A stretch of DNA of 64,000 bases, from the NCBI GenBank assembly GCA_024275135.1, contig JAJRZS010000018.1, positions 25,826-89,825 of the forward strand, read 5' to 3'. The stretch's first letter is position 1; each line of letters starts with the position of its first letter. Made by a program: the position numbers and the translations under genes. The notes below the pieces were generated by a model, which saw only the letters and a program-made list of their open reading frames with translations, was not told the origin of the DNA and ran no database searches. Below, in pieces: positions 35,871-44,463 of this stretch. Source of the DNA: Planctomycetota bacterium. GTDB taxonomy: Bacteria > Planctomycetota > UBA1135.

Positions 35871-37150
35871 GTTTGGCGGAAGGAAGCTTGTTGTTTGGGG
35901 TAGAACAGCCACAAAATGGCTAGGCAAATCAGGGAAGCCCACATGGGAACAGAAAAAAGTTTGCGATAATCACCCGCCGCCCAATCGGCAACCCAGCCAG
36001 CTATTTTGGAACCAACAATAATGCCAATCCCAACGATCACCAAATTGTAAAGGTTTTGCGCGCTGGCGCGAACATCGGCTGTGGTGTGCTCATCAATAAT
36101 CATGAAGGTGACAAAAATGAAACAGCCAAAACATAAACCATGTAGAGCGACACCCAGCAATAAGGCACTCCCGGAATCAGCAAAATAAGCAAACAAAGCC
36201 ATGCGTGCGGCATAAGCCAACAGCCCCAGGCTCAGCAACACCCGCTTGGATATTTTTTTAACGACGACAGGAATCAGCCCCAAAACCAAGACCTCTGTCA
36301 TTTGACCGATCGTCATGAAACCTCCACCACCAACTCCAAAAATCGTGGAGAAGAAGGCCGGCACATGGAGCTGGTGATGGAGAAAAGATTCTGTATGAAC
36401 GAAATAGAATTGGTGGATGCAGCTGACCGGCACCGCGAGAAGAAACAAAAGCAAGAGTGGTTGGCGGCGCACCTCTGACAAGGCAGCCAAAGTAGCATTC
36501 TTTTTGCTCTCTTTGCTCGGTGGGGTATGCGGCAAGCGTAAACAAAACAAGCCCATGCAAACGCCAAGTATGGCGCTTAAACGAAAGGCATCTGCTTTGC
36601 CGGCAACTTGAGCAGCGAGTAGAGCTTCTCCACTTAAATTCGCAGGCGAATGCATCCAGCCCAACCAGTGGCCCATGCCGATGCCAACGGCAATCCAGCC
36701 AAAAGTACCCCATAAACGAACCTTGCCAAAATCTCGCTCCACATCCGGCAAGTGGTGAAAGGCAAGTGAATTGGTTAAAGCCAAAGTGGGCGCATACACA
36801 ATGCCGTAGAGCAGTGAGAAAATCAGAAAGCCCTGAAAACTGCTTACCGTGGCTAATTGCCAAACCAAGATGGCACCAAGAACATGGCTACAGGCGAGGA
36901 GTTTTTCGCTTGCGAACCATCGGTCGGCCATTTGCCCCGCAAGAAACGGACCAACCATGGCGCCAACCGCACCAGCGGCAAACATGGAACCGATTTGGTC
37001 ACCATTCATACCGCGATGGTCGCTAAGAAACGACCACAGAAAAGGCAGCCATGCACCCCAAATTGCATATTGGAGAAACATCATCAATGACAACTGGAGC
37101 CGCAATTTTGGGGCTAAGGGTGGCGCAGTTGGGAGCGGGGAGGAAGTCAT
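35867..37150 (-). CDS. MFS permease, nucleoside:H+ symporter type
   Basis: The 427-residue protein has 12 predicted transmembrane helices and resembles the nucleoside:H+ symporter branch of the MFS (NupG/XapB-like). It opens with LSLMMFLQYAIWGAWLPFLWSFL, followed by DRWFASEKLLA, DFGKVRLWGTFGWIAVGIGMGHWLG, and a central charged loop (HTPPSKESKKN). In planctomycete-like genomes such carriers commonly sit beside Gfo/Idh/MocA and DUF1080 genes, so sugar-derivative uptake is a better guess than nucleosides. It overlaps both neighbours by ATGA. Confidence 0.88.
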   Translation of the reverse strand: MTSSPLPTAPPLAPKLRLQLSLMMFLQYAIWGAWLPFLWSFLSDHRGMNGDQIGSMFAAGAVGAMVGPFLAGQMADRWFASEKLLACSHVLGAILVWQLATVSSFQGFLIFSLLYGIVYAPTLALTNSLAFHHLPDVERDFGKVRLWGTFGWIAVGIGMGHWLGWMHSPANLSGEALLAAQVAGKADAFRLSAILGVCMGLFCLRLPHTPPSKESKKNATLAALSEVRRQPLLLLFLLAVPVSCIHQFYFVHTESFLHHQLHVPAFFSTIFGVGGGGFMTIGQMTEVLVLGLIPVVVKKISKRVLLSLGLLAYAARMALFAYFADSGSALLLGVALHGLCFGCFIFVTFMIIDEHTTADVRASAQNLYNLVIVGIGIIVGSKIAGWVADWAAGDYRKLFSVPMWASLICLAILWLFYPKQQASFRQT

Positions 37151-40100
37151 GGCAGGATTTCGGCAATGCGAATGTTACGAAAGCGCACCGGCGAAGTGTC
37201 GTCATGGTTTTGCAAACCGATGTAGCCATGGTGGCCACGCTTGCCCTCAAACTCGTTGACCAGCACCTCATTGACAAAAACTTGGTAATGCTGACCGTTT
37301 ACCCGTAGACGGTAGTGGTTCCACTGCCCTGGCTCCAAGGTAGGCACCGAAGTGGATGCTTGGAAACTGTAAATTGATCCAGTGTTATGCGTAGCGTCTC
37401 CTACATCACAGATTTGGATTTCATAGCCATGGTGAACAGCAACCCATGGATCGTCACCTGGATTGGGGAAGCGAACAAACACACCGGAATTGTTCTCCTT
37501 CCTCTCCACCTTCCACTCCAAGTCCAATTGGAAATCTTTGTATTGACGTTGGCGATACCAAAGCAGCCCCATTCCTCCCGTCGTTTTCAGCACGTCCCCA
37601 TCCACCACAAAAGCTCCTGGCCCACTCATAGCCCAACCTTGGGTTAAGGGATCGCCCTGGGCCCACAAAACTTGGACCGGCCCCAATTCAGACTGCGACG
37701 GCAACCCCCGCCATTGCATCTTGGAAAAATGAAGCTCCGTCTCAGGAGCAATTGCGCGCAGCTGCACATGACCATCCGCCCAGGACTGATCCAAGACCAC
37801 CTCTTGCACTAGAATCTGGTTGAGCCATAACCAAAGATGGGTTTGCGGCCCTTGCTGGCGGCTTCGTAAGCGCCAGGTGAACGGGATTTCTGGTTGCAAA
37901 AACTGCGTGCGCAGTAAGTGAGTACCAATCGATCCTGTGCGCGCTTTACCAGCCACGGTGTGGTTGAGTGCGATGCTCCAGGCCGGGCCTGCGCCGTCCT
38001 GGCTAATAAAATCCAAACTAGCCACCCCACCATCGGACAAAACAGCTTGCCCCTGCAATTCAAAATTGGTTCCGAGCTCCTGGTCGAATGCAAAATCTTG
38101 CCAAGCCAAATCGTCCGCATCAGCAGGGACCTCTTGTCCAGCAGAAGTCAAGGCTCTGACCCGGATATCTCCAATCGCCGCCAACCCTGCCGTAGCCTGA
38201 AAACGCAGAGGCCCCATTGGTACTTCCTCCATCGACACCGCACCTCCAGTCGGTTTGTCGCAAGTGGTGGCACCAATCACCATCACGCCATCTACCCGGA
38301 TTTCTTCGAACCTGGCATCCGCAATTTTGTTGCCTTCCTTGTCAAAGCGTGGGGCAAAGAATTTGCCTTCCACCACATGCCATTGACCAGGCCCCCGATA
38401 GCCTTTGGCCCGCGGCCCTTTGGCACCAATCACACCGCAACATGCACTCGGATCGTCCACCAATTGAAGCTCGTAGCGATCCATAAAGTACAAACCAGAA
38501 TCCCCATGTTCCGGCAACATGAATTGGAAGCGAAATTCAAGATCGCCGAACTCGGCCAAGGAGCGAAAGTCTTTGCAGTTGGGGCCAACATTGACCAAGG
38601 CACCATTGCCTGGACTCAGCAGAAACTTCGTGGGGTCTGCAGGATCTAATGTTGCATCCACGAGCTGCCAACCTTCCCCCGTCCACGCATCCCATGGATT
38701 CCCCCAGGTCAGGGTAAGCCAACCTTCTTCGTCGTGCGCGCGTTCCTGAGGAGGTTGCACTTTTTTTGCCACCGAAGCTTGCACAAGTTGGCCCGTTGGC
38801 ATTTGGTTGATGGTGTAGTCCAATTCCTCATGCAACAAACCAACGCCCGTGATGCCTAGGCGCACATTGCGCCCTGCCTTCAAGTTGGGAATCCACAGGC
38901 GGAGGGAGCGCCCATCCGCTGACAGCTCGAGTTTTTCCACTTGCAGGGAACGACCGCGCATTTCTGGAGACCCGTAATCCCACCACCAGTTGTAATCGTA
39001 ATCCCGCACTGCAATTTCTTCGACCTGCGGAGTTTTCGTCAACGGCTTGGTAAAACCAAGACGAAAGCCATCCTTCTCCAGATGGACGCTTTGATATTCC
39101 ATGGGTACGTTTTTTTGCCAACGGATGCGCGCAATGCCATCGCCTGGTGGATAGCCGCCCCACCCACGATTGGTCATACCCGCAAACAAAGTTCCATCCG
39201 GGGCAAAACGGACCCGAAACACACTACCAATTTGTTGGCGAAAAAGAACCACAGCTCCCTGCTTGCGACCTTGCACCTCTTCCAGCATGCATCGAAAAAC
39301 CAAACCATTGGTGAGCTCCGCCAAAAAAAGTTGCTGCGAAAAAGGACCAAATTGCCCGCCCGTCAAATCGGAGACAAAGTTGCCCGTAGAGCGCGACCAC
39401 TCATAGGGGATCCAGACTGCAGGCGGGGTGCGTTTGGTTGCAGGCGGTTCGGTGGAGCTGGGAACCACAGCACCATTGCCATAGGCCTCGGTCCAGCGCA
39501 AGGATGCAGGATGACCATAAAACGCCCCCTTCTCCACAGGAAACAAGCCGCATACGGGCATCCAATCTCCTTGATTGTCGGTATAGAAGATATTGCCCTC
39601 AGCATCTCTGCCCAAACCTGCTGGACTACGCGCTCCACAAGCCCAAGGTTCGGCTTCTCCCTGCGGCGAAATTTTCCATATCCAGCCACGAAAAGGAGCC
39701 CGACTCAAACCATGCCACCATTCCGGGGACCAAAACCCAACATTGGTGCTCAAATAAAAATTGCCGTCAGCATCCACCGGCAAACCATAGGCAAACTCGT
39801 GATAGTTGCCGCTCATACCCCAAGCCTGGGAAACCACCTCCACGCGGTCACAAATATGATCTCCATCCAAGTCCACCAGTTTCGACAACTCTCCGCGCTG
39901 AACGACATAGATTTGGTCGTCGACGACTTTCAATCCCAAACCTTCATGCAAACCTTCGGCGAAGATGTGAAACTGCGCAGCTTGCGGATTTGGGTCGAGC
40001 GCATGATCAATCCACCACACGCGGCCGCGGCGGGTGCTCACCAATAAAGTGCCATCCGACAAAAAGTCCATGCCGCCAATTTCCAAGACCTCTCCTTGGG

Positions 40101-40179
40101 GTGGTTGCAGATAATCCACCTGGTAGTAGTCGGACTCCACTGGAGTTTGCAACAAACACAGAAAAAGTAAGCGGAACAT
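37147..40179 (-). CDS. Propeller protein with C-terminal DUF1080 (3-keto-disaccharide hydrolase) domains
   Basis: The 1010-residue secreted protein (short signal, about 1-14) starts with a beta-propeller similar to PVC-type sorbosone dehydrogenase-like proteins (VEIGGMDFLSDGTLLVSTRRGRVWWID, about 20-330). A linker follows, then a DUF1080 domain (about 495-680: FRFQFMLPEHGDSGLYFMDRYELQLVDD). A less clear lectin-like sheet comes next (about 700-830), and a second, classic DUF1080 closes the protein (about 845-1010: NNSGVFVRFPNPGD, GYEIQICD, GQWNHYRLRVNGQHYQVFVN). DUF1080 enzymes cleave 3-keto glycosides, so the protein may release oxidised sugars outside the cell. It overlaps the cytochrome gene (TAATG) and the permease (ATGA). 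Confidence 0.88.
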   Translation of the reverse strand: MFRLLFLCLLQTPVESDYYQVDYLQPPQGEVLEIGGMDFLSDGTLLVSTRRGRVWWIDHALDPNPQAAQFHIFAEGLHEGLGLKVVDDQIYVVQRGELSKLVDLDGDHICDRVEVVSQAWGMSGNYHEFAYGLPVDADGNFYLSTNVGFWSPEWWHGLSRAPFRGWIWKISPQGEAEPWACGARSPAGLGRDAEGNIFYTDNQGDWMPVCGLFPVEKGAFYGHPASLRWTEAYGNGAVVPSSTEPPATKRTPPAVWIPYEWSRSTGNFVSDLTGGQFGPFSQQLFLAELTNGLVFRCMLEEVQGRKQGAVVLFRQQIGSVFRVRFAPDGTLFAGMTNRGWGGYPPGDGIARIRWQKNVPMEYQSVHLEKDGFRLGFTKPLTKTPQVEEIAVRDYDYNWWWDYGSPEMRGRSLQVEKLELSADGRSLRLWIPNLKAGRNVRLGITGVGLLHEELDYTINQMPTGQLVQASVAKKVQPPQERAHDEEGWLTLTWGNPWDAWTGEGWQLVDATLDPADPTKFLLSPGNGALVNVGPNCKDFRSLAEFGDLEFRFQFMLPEHGDSGLYFMDRYELQLVDDPSACCGVIGAKGPRAKGYRGPGQWHVVEGKFFAPRFDKEGNKIADARFEEIRVDGVMVIGATTCDKPTGGAVSMEEVPMGPLRFQATAGLAAIGDIRVRALTSAGQEVPADADDLAWQDFAFDQELGTNFELQGQAVLSDGGVASLDFISQDGAGPAWSIALNHTVAGKARTGSIGTHLLRTQFLQPEIPFTWRLRSRQQGPQTHLWLWLNQILVQEVVLDQSWADGHVQLRAIAPETELHFSKMQWRGLPSQSELGPVQVLWAQGDPLTQGWAMSGPGAFVVDGDVLKTTGGMGLLWYRQRQYKDFQLDLEWKVERKENNSGVFVRFPNPGDDPWVAVHHGYEIQICDVGDATHNTGSIYSFQASTSVPTLEPGQWNHYRLRVNGQHYQVFVNEVLVNEFEGKRGHHGYIGLQNHDDTSPVRFRNIRIAEILP

Positions 40180-41300
40180 TACTCTGCCTCCTCCCAGGCT
40201 TTCAGGTTTTGCGGACTTGGATTTTGGCCAAAATACAACTCTTGCACAACATCAAAGGATGCCTTGGGATTGCTAGACGGTGTTTCTTTGACGGCAATAA
40301 GGCAAGCGCCGTAGGGTTCGATATCCACCCAACGCGCGCTACCATGCGCCAGAAATTGGCGCTGGTGCCCCCCTCCCAAAATATCCCGTAGTTGTATTTT
40401 CCCCGCCATCGATTCGAGCAGGGTGACTTCGAAGTGCCGCTGGATGCCGATCCAACCGCCACGCGTATGCAAACGACCACGCTCCCGCACTTTGGCAATG
40501 GGGCGCCCTTGCCGGAGCAAGTCATATTCCACCACTATTTCTTCCGCCAGTGCTTCGGTCGCCTTTAACTGGGCAAACAAAGGGAGCGAAGTCTGGTTGT
40601 CGGCAGACAACACCCACATCGATTGCGGATGCCCGCCATCGACTAAAAAAAGAATGTGTCCCAAGGGCTGTAGTGGATCCCCACCGCGATTCTCCCAATC
40701 TTTGCGCAAGGCGAATCCCCCTTGCCGAACAGCCAAAAGCCGCAAATCCTCGGTGTTGTATTGAAAACTTAAACCATCCAAACCACCGACCAGGAGGCCA
40801 CGTGGAATGCGTTCACAGCCGTCGGCGACGGGGTCCATGGTGCCGCGAATAGCCAGCGGACGATCCTCCACCACAAAGACGGCATCTTCGGCCGACGCAG
40901 CTTTGACCTCAGGGCCAAAATCGAGCACCACTTGGACCAAGGATTGGATTTGCTCCGCGCTTAAGGATTCGGCAAAAGCTGGCATCGGCGTGCCACCAAT
41001 GCCATGCTCAATGGTGCGAAACAAAGCAGCCGGGGTATTGCCAAAAGAAAAAGCACCGGTTTGAAAGCTTCGCGCTGGTCGATCGAGCGCCACTAAACCA
41101 TGCCCGTCACCTTGCTCCCCATGACAAGGAGCGCAGCTTTGCTGAAATAAAGGCATCCCCAACAAGGACTTCGCTAATGAGGAGGAAGGAGGAAGTTCTG
41201 GCGCTGGGGATGATGCGGAAGGAGCCCGACCGCAGGATTGGAGGGGCAACAAGACAACAATCAGGCCAAGGAATCTAGGAGCACGAACGGAGGAGGTCAT
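40179..41300 (-). CDS. Cytochrome c-domain lipoprotein
   Basis: The 373-residue protein has a lipobox (LPLQSC, about 22-27) and a Pro/Ser linker. A monohaem cytochrome c domain (about 45-130) follows, with CAPCH for haem attachment and PMPAF as the probable axial Met. The large C-terminal domain of ~230 residues contains EDRPLAIRGTMDPVADG, GLSFQYNTEDLRLLAV and GGWIGIQRHFEV. That domain is not recognised by name, but similar pieces accompany propeller-type dehydrogenases. It would pass electrons from an outer periplasmic sugar oxidation to the respiratory chain. It leads the operon; a TAGCAT box lies 18 nt upstream of the ATG. Confidence 0.82.
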   Translation of the reverse strand: MTSSVRAPRFLGLIVVLLPLQSCGRAPSASSPAPELPPSSSLAKSLLGMPLFQQSCAPCHGEQGDGHGLVALDRPARSFQTGAFSFGNTPAALFRTIEHGIGGTPMPAFAESLSAEQIQSLVQVVLDFGPEVKAASAEDAVFVVEDRPLAIRGTMDPVADGCERIPRGLLVGGLDGLSFQYNTEDLRLLAVRQGGFALRKDWENRGGDPLQPLGHILFLVDGGHPQSMWVLSADNQTSLPLFAQLKATEALAEEIVVEYDLLRQGRPIAKVRERGRLHTRGGWIGIQRHFEVTLLESMAGKIQLRDILGGGHQRQFLAHGSARWVDIEPYGACLIAVKETPSSNPKASFDVVQELYFGQNPSPQNLKAWEEAE

Positions 41301-41360
41301 TGAGAATGGCTGCGGACAATGCTACGAGGCCATTCAGAATAACCAAACTCGGCGTCAAAA

Positions 41361-42383
41361 CTACTTCTTTCGGCGTTTGGGTTTGGCATTCCAGCGTAGC
41401 GGTTTTTCCCACCAAGACTGAAAGCGCGCCATGAACCCAGGCGCAAAACTAGCCTCAAACATTTTTTGCACCAACTCCGCACGAAAATTGGGGCGGCCGC
41501 CGCGACCATTGGAAAGCGCGTATTCGGCCTGTAGAGCCGACAAAAACTGGCCTAACGATTCCGGCTCTTCCAACATCGCATAAACCCCAAAAGCGAAGCC
41601 GATATGGGCTAAATCGTCGCGGTAAGGACGGCCAGAATAGCGGAATAAATCCCCTAAACCATGGAGCCGCGCAACTTGTGCTTTGGTTTGTTTACCGCGC
41701 CATTCGGCATGCGATGCCGTGAAAACAAAACCTTGTAAATTCCAAGGCGCGTAGACTTCCCCTGTAGCCATATCTTCGGCAGCCGTGGCCAGGGCCTCGC
41801 GCACCCACAACGGTAGAATTCCATAGCGGCGCGAGAGTTCCAAGTGCACCAAATTATGGCCGATAGAATGATCGGGGCGAGCTTCTTGTTGCACAGATGT
41901 GTCGTGAAAATAGACAGTTATCTCCGGGGCGAAAATCGTGAATCCCGTAGAGTGCTTGGACTGACTCATAAAGGAAGCTTGGCTGGGACTGGCTTCGGCA
42001 ATGGTGTCGCAAAGCGCCCAATAATGTTCTTTTTTCGCAATGAGGAAAGCGAATAAAGGCTGCCCATCGCCCGCAACAGGCCCCAAGGCGGCATCAATTT
42101 TGTCCAACATGGCCTCAGCACGAGAAAACACTTTCTTTGCCTCTTTTGAGCGGAAATCCGAGTAAATCTGAATGCGCCCGTCATCAGAAAGATAGGGTTT
42201 GAGCCCGTTCTTTTTGACGCCGACAAAGGCCTCTAAAGCTTGGGTGACGGCGGCAGCTTCCCGCACCACCTGCTCATCCACCGTTTCCACTTGTGGAGTG
42301 GTATCTTGGCCCAAGCCGAGGGCAGTGTTTGGGGCCTGGGGGTGCCAGGCACTAAGCAGGAGTAGGTAAATTCCAGGAGTCAT
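41361..42383 (-). CDS. Secreted DUF1570-like (peptidase MA-like) protein with a degenerate HExxH
   Basis: The 340-residue protein has a signal peptide (MTPGIYLLLLSAWHPQ) and a domain that resembles peptidase MA/DUF1570 metallopeptidases. In that family HExxH is followed by a segment like PLWVREALATAAEDMATG, and that segment is present here (about 190-207). The metal motif itself reads HNLVH (H176, H180): the catalytic Glu is replaced by Asn, so the protein is probably not an active peptidase. The tail is basic (KPKRRKK). ATG 42383 is chosen because it gives the signal peptide; the start at 42449 would add 22 residues before it. Confidence 0.65.
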   Translation of the reverse strand: MTPGIYLLLLSAWHPQAPNTALGLGQDTTPQVETVDEQVVREAAAVTQALEAFVGVKKNGLKPYLSDDGRIQIYSDFRSKEAKKVFSRAEAMLDKIDAALGPVAGDGQPLFAFLIAKKEHYWALCDTIAEASPSQASFMSQSKHSTGFTIFAPEITVYFHDTSVQQEARPDHSIGHNLVHLELSRRYGILPLWVREALATAAEDMATGEVYAPWNLQGFVFTASHAEWRGKQTKAQVARLHGLGDLFRYSGRPYRDDLAHIGFAFGVYAMLEEPESLGQFLSALQAEYALSNGRGGRPNFRAELVQKMFEASFAPGFMARFQSWWEKPLRWNAKPKRRKK

Positions 42384-42540
42384 GATGGTGGGAGTTTTGT
42401 TGGAGCTGGCGTCAAAGGGAATACGTCCCAATGCGACAGTTGTTAGCACAAGTTTTGGCTCTCGCCTCAGCCTCTAGCCGCCTGCCCTTAAGACGTAACT
42501 AAGACGAAAAAACTTCCGGCTATTTTCCTCCTTTAGGCAA
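42384..42540. other. Intergenic region, nothing recognised
   Basis: A 157-base gap between adenosine deaminase and the downstream degenerate peptidase. I see no hairpin with a T-run, no clear -10/-35 pair and no tRNA-like fold. It probably holds the promoter of the gene ending at 41361. Confidence 0.4.
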
Positions 42541-43764
42541 TCACCGGACTTCGACACCATGTTTGGCGAAAACGCGATCGCGAAAATCCAGAACCTGGCG
42601 CACATAAGCCCTTTTCTGCCGATATTCTCCTGGGAAAAAGCTGCGCTTGAACCCATAGACTAGGAGGTCGCTCACTTCTTTGGGTTTGAGCGCAAAGGTA
42701 TCCACAGCCAAACGATATTCGGCACTGACGGTAGTACGAGAAACCAAGCGATTATCAGTACACAAGGTGGTGGATAGACGCTCTCGCAACATGCGTTTGA
42801 AGGGATGATTTTTCAGAGCGCCCAGCTCGGGTAGGGTTTGCAAGTTGGAGGTGAGACAAACCTCCAGGGTGAGTCGGCGGTCGGCAATATACTGGACCAA
42901 ACGGTTGACATAGGATTTACGCTGGGCAACCGGCATATCCTTTAACCGACGAGTATTAAATAGCCAGGTGCCATGACCAATACGGTCGGCATGACAATCC
43001 GTAATGGCCTGAAAAATGGATTCGGGGCCATAATCCTCCCCAGCATGAACGGTCTTGCCTAAAAAAGCATCATGTGCCAATTGATAGGCGACTTGGTGGT
43101 CCTTGGCCGGGAACCCATGCTCCGCGCCTGCTAAATCCACCCCGACAATGGGCAAGTCGAAAGTGTCACGCGCCTGAATCGCTGCCCTAACCAGGGCCTC
43201 GGAAGCAAGCCCGAAGAGTTCTCGCTCGGGAAGAGCACCAAAGGCTTCGAACATACTGGCATAGGTGGCGGAAAAGGGAGCGGCGAAAAAACGCATAGCG
43301 CATACGATGATGGCGGCGCGAAAAGCCGGCTCCGCTCCGGATTGGATGGCTTGGCGCCGATTCCACTTCTTTTCTGCCCGCCGAATCCCCCGTGTCGCCG
43401 CTTGCAAAACCTCCACAATATCCATGCCGTCGCCGGTAAGAAGCTGGGGAGCAAAACGCATTTCCAAATAGCGCACCCCCTCTTCAAAACTGTCCTCGCA
43501 GAGCTCATAGGCAATGCGCTCAACTGCCTGCGGCATGCGCATCACCGCACAGGTGTAGGCAAAGCCTTGCAGATAATCAGGCAAATCCTGGTAATGCTGT
43601 TTGAAAACCTTCTGGAACAAGCCGCGGACACTACGCGCAGGCAAGCGCACCCCCTGCTGCTCCGCCAATTCGAGCAAGGTTTGAGGACGCAAGGAACCAT
43701 CCAAATGGACATGGAGGTCGGTCTTGGGAAGATCGCGAAGGAGGGCGTCGGTAAGCACTGCCAT
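42541..43764 (-). CDS. Adenosine deaminase family protein
   Basis: The 407-residue protein belongs to the amidohydrolase superfamily, adenosine/AMP deaminase branch. Visible are KTDLHVHLDGSL (HxH metal site), VGVDLAGAE, TVHAGEDYG (metal His and catalytic Glu), DRIGHGTWL and the Asp motif CTDNRLVS. The usual second Asp after TD is Asn here, which is common in a subset of homologues. It converts adenosine to inosine in purine salvage; adenine deaminase or a modified-purine role cannot be excluded. It is divergent from the HAD gene with 18 bases between starts. Confidence 0.87.
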   Translation of the reverse strand: MAVLTDALLRDLPKTDLHVHLDGSLRPQTLLELAEQQGVRLPARSVRGLFQKVFKQHYQDLPDYLQGFAYTCAVMRMPQAVERIAYELCEDSFEEGVRYLEMRFAPQLLTGDGMDIVEVLQAATRGIRRAEKKWNRRQAIQSGAEPAFRAAIIVCAMRFFAAPFSATYASMFEAFGALPERELFGLASEALVRAAIQARDTFDLPIVGVDLAGAEHGFPAKDHQVAYQLAHDAFLGKTVHAGEDYGPESIFQAITDCHADRIGHGTWLFNTRRLKDMPVAQRKSYVNRLVQYIADRRLTLEVCLTSNLQTLPELGALKNHPFKRMLRERLSTTLCTDNRLVSRTTVSAEYRLAVDTFALKPKEVSDLLVYGFKRSFFPGEYRQKRAYVRQVLDFRDRVFAKHGVEVR

Positions 43765-43771
43765 GGCGGAT

Positions 43772-43777
43772 TACCGT
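43772..43777 (+). promoter_or_regulatory. Possible -10 element (TACCGT) for the HAD gene
   Basis: TACCGT ends 5 nt before the ATG at 43783. The same hexamer precedes the Tat-signal oxidoreductase gene (51435-51440). Confidence 0.3.
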
Positions 43778-43782
43778 AATCT

Positions 43783-44457
43783 ATGAGCATGAAGATGCAA
43801 GCACGAAGCCTGTTAATCTTGTGTGATTTAGGACAGGTGCTGGCCTATTTCGATCGCCGCTTACTGGCTGAAAATTTTGCGCGCTGGAGCGGACGCCCCT
43901 TTCCCCCAGAAGCAGAAACGCGGAGTGAAGAATTGCGCATTCCTTTTGAGTCGGGCCAAATCGACAGTGCTGGTTTTCTCCTTGCAATGCGGGAGTTCTT
44001 GGGGTGGATGGATGGCGAGCAAGAGCAAATTTTCCGCCGAGCCTGGGGCAGCATTTTGTGGCCAAACGAGGAATGTATACAGGTGTTTCGTGCCTTCATC
44101 CAGCGGCCCCGAGTTTGGCTCCATGTGGTCACCAACACCGACCCCTGGCGTTTGGAGTATGCGCGCACGGAACTTTCCATGGCGGATTTGCTAAGTCATT
44201 GCACCGCTTCCTTTGAGCCAGAAGTCGAACCCAAGGGGAAAAGCAGCCAAATGTGGAGGCTCGCCCGCGCGCGCGGATTGCGCGAACTGGCGCAGCATCC
44301 GAGCTGCGTGGTTGGCATCGACGACCTGGCAGAAAACCTCCAACCCGCAGTAGCCGACGGAACCCTTGACTGGGGCATTCACTTTCAAAATGCAAAGCAG
44401 CTAGAGTGCGAACTTCAGCATATTTTGCAAAAGGAGGGGTTGAGCGACTTGGGGTGA
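43783..44457 (+). CDS. HAD-superfamily hydrolase (YihX-like)
   Basis: The 224-residue protein has HAD motif I as CDLGQVLAYF (Asp nucleophile, the second Asp replaced by Gly as in the YihX subfamily). Motif II is VVTNTDPWR, motif III is the Lys in EVEPKGKS, and motif IV is VGIDDLAEN. It is probably a small-molecule phosphatase, for example on sugar phosphates or nucleotides. It stands alone on the plus strand between adenosine deaminase and the MBOAT cluster, and ends 6 bases before the convergent MBOAT gene. Confidence 0.85.
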   Translation: MSMKMQARSLLILCDLGQVLAYFDRRLLAENFARWSGRPFPPEAETRSEELRIPFESGQIDSAGFLLAMREFLGWMDGEQEQIFRRAWGSILWPNEECIQVFRAFIQRPRVWLHVVTNTDPWRLEYARTELSMADLLSHCTASFEPEVEPKGKSSQMWRLARARGLRELAQHPSCVVGIDDLAENLQPAVADGTLDWGIHFQNAKQLECELQHILQKEGLSDLG

Positions 44458-44463
44458 GATCTA

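Noticed and set aside
38941..40047. Long open frame antisense to the propeller/DUF1080 gene
   Set aside because: The opposite strand codes for a recognised protein; the antisense product is low complexity with no motif.
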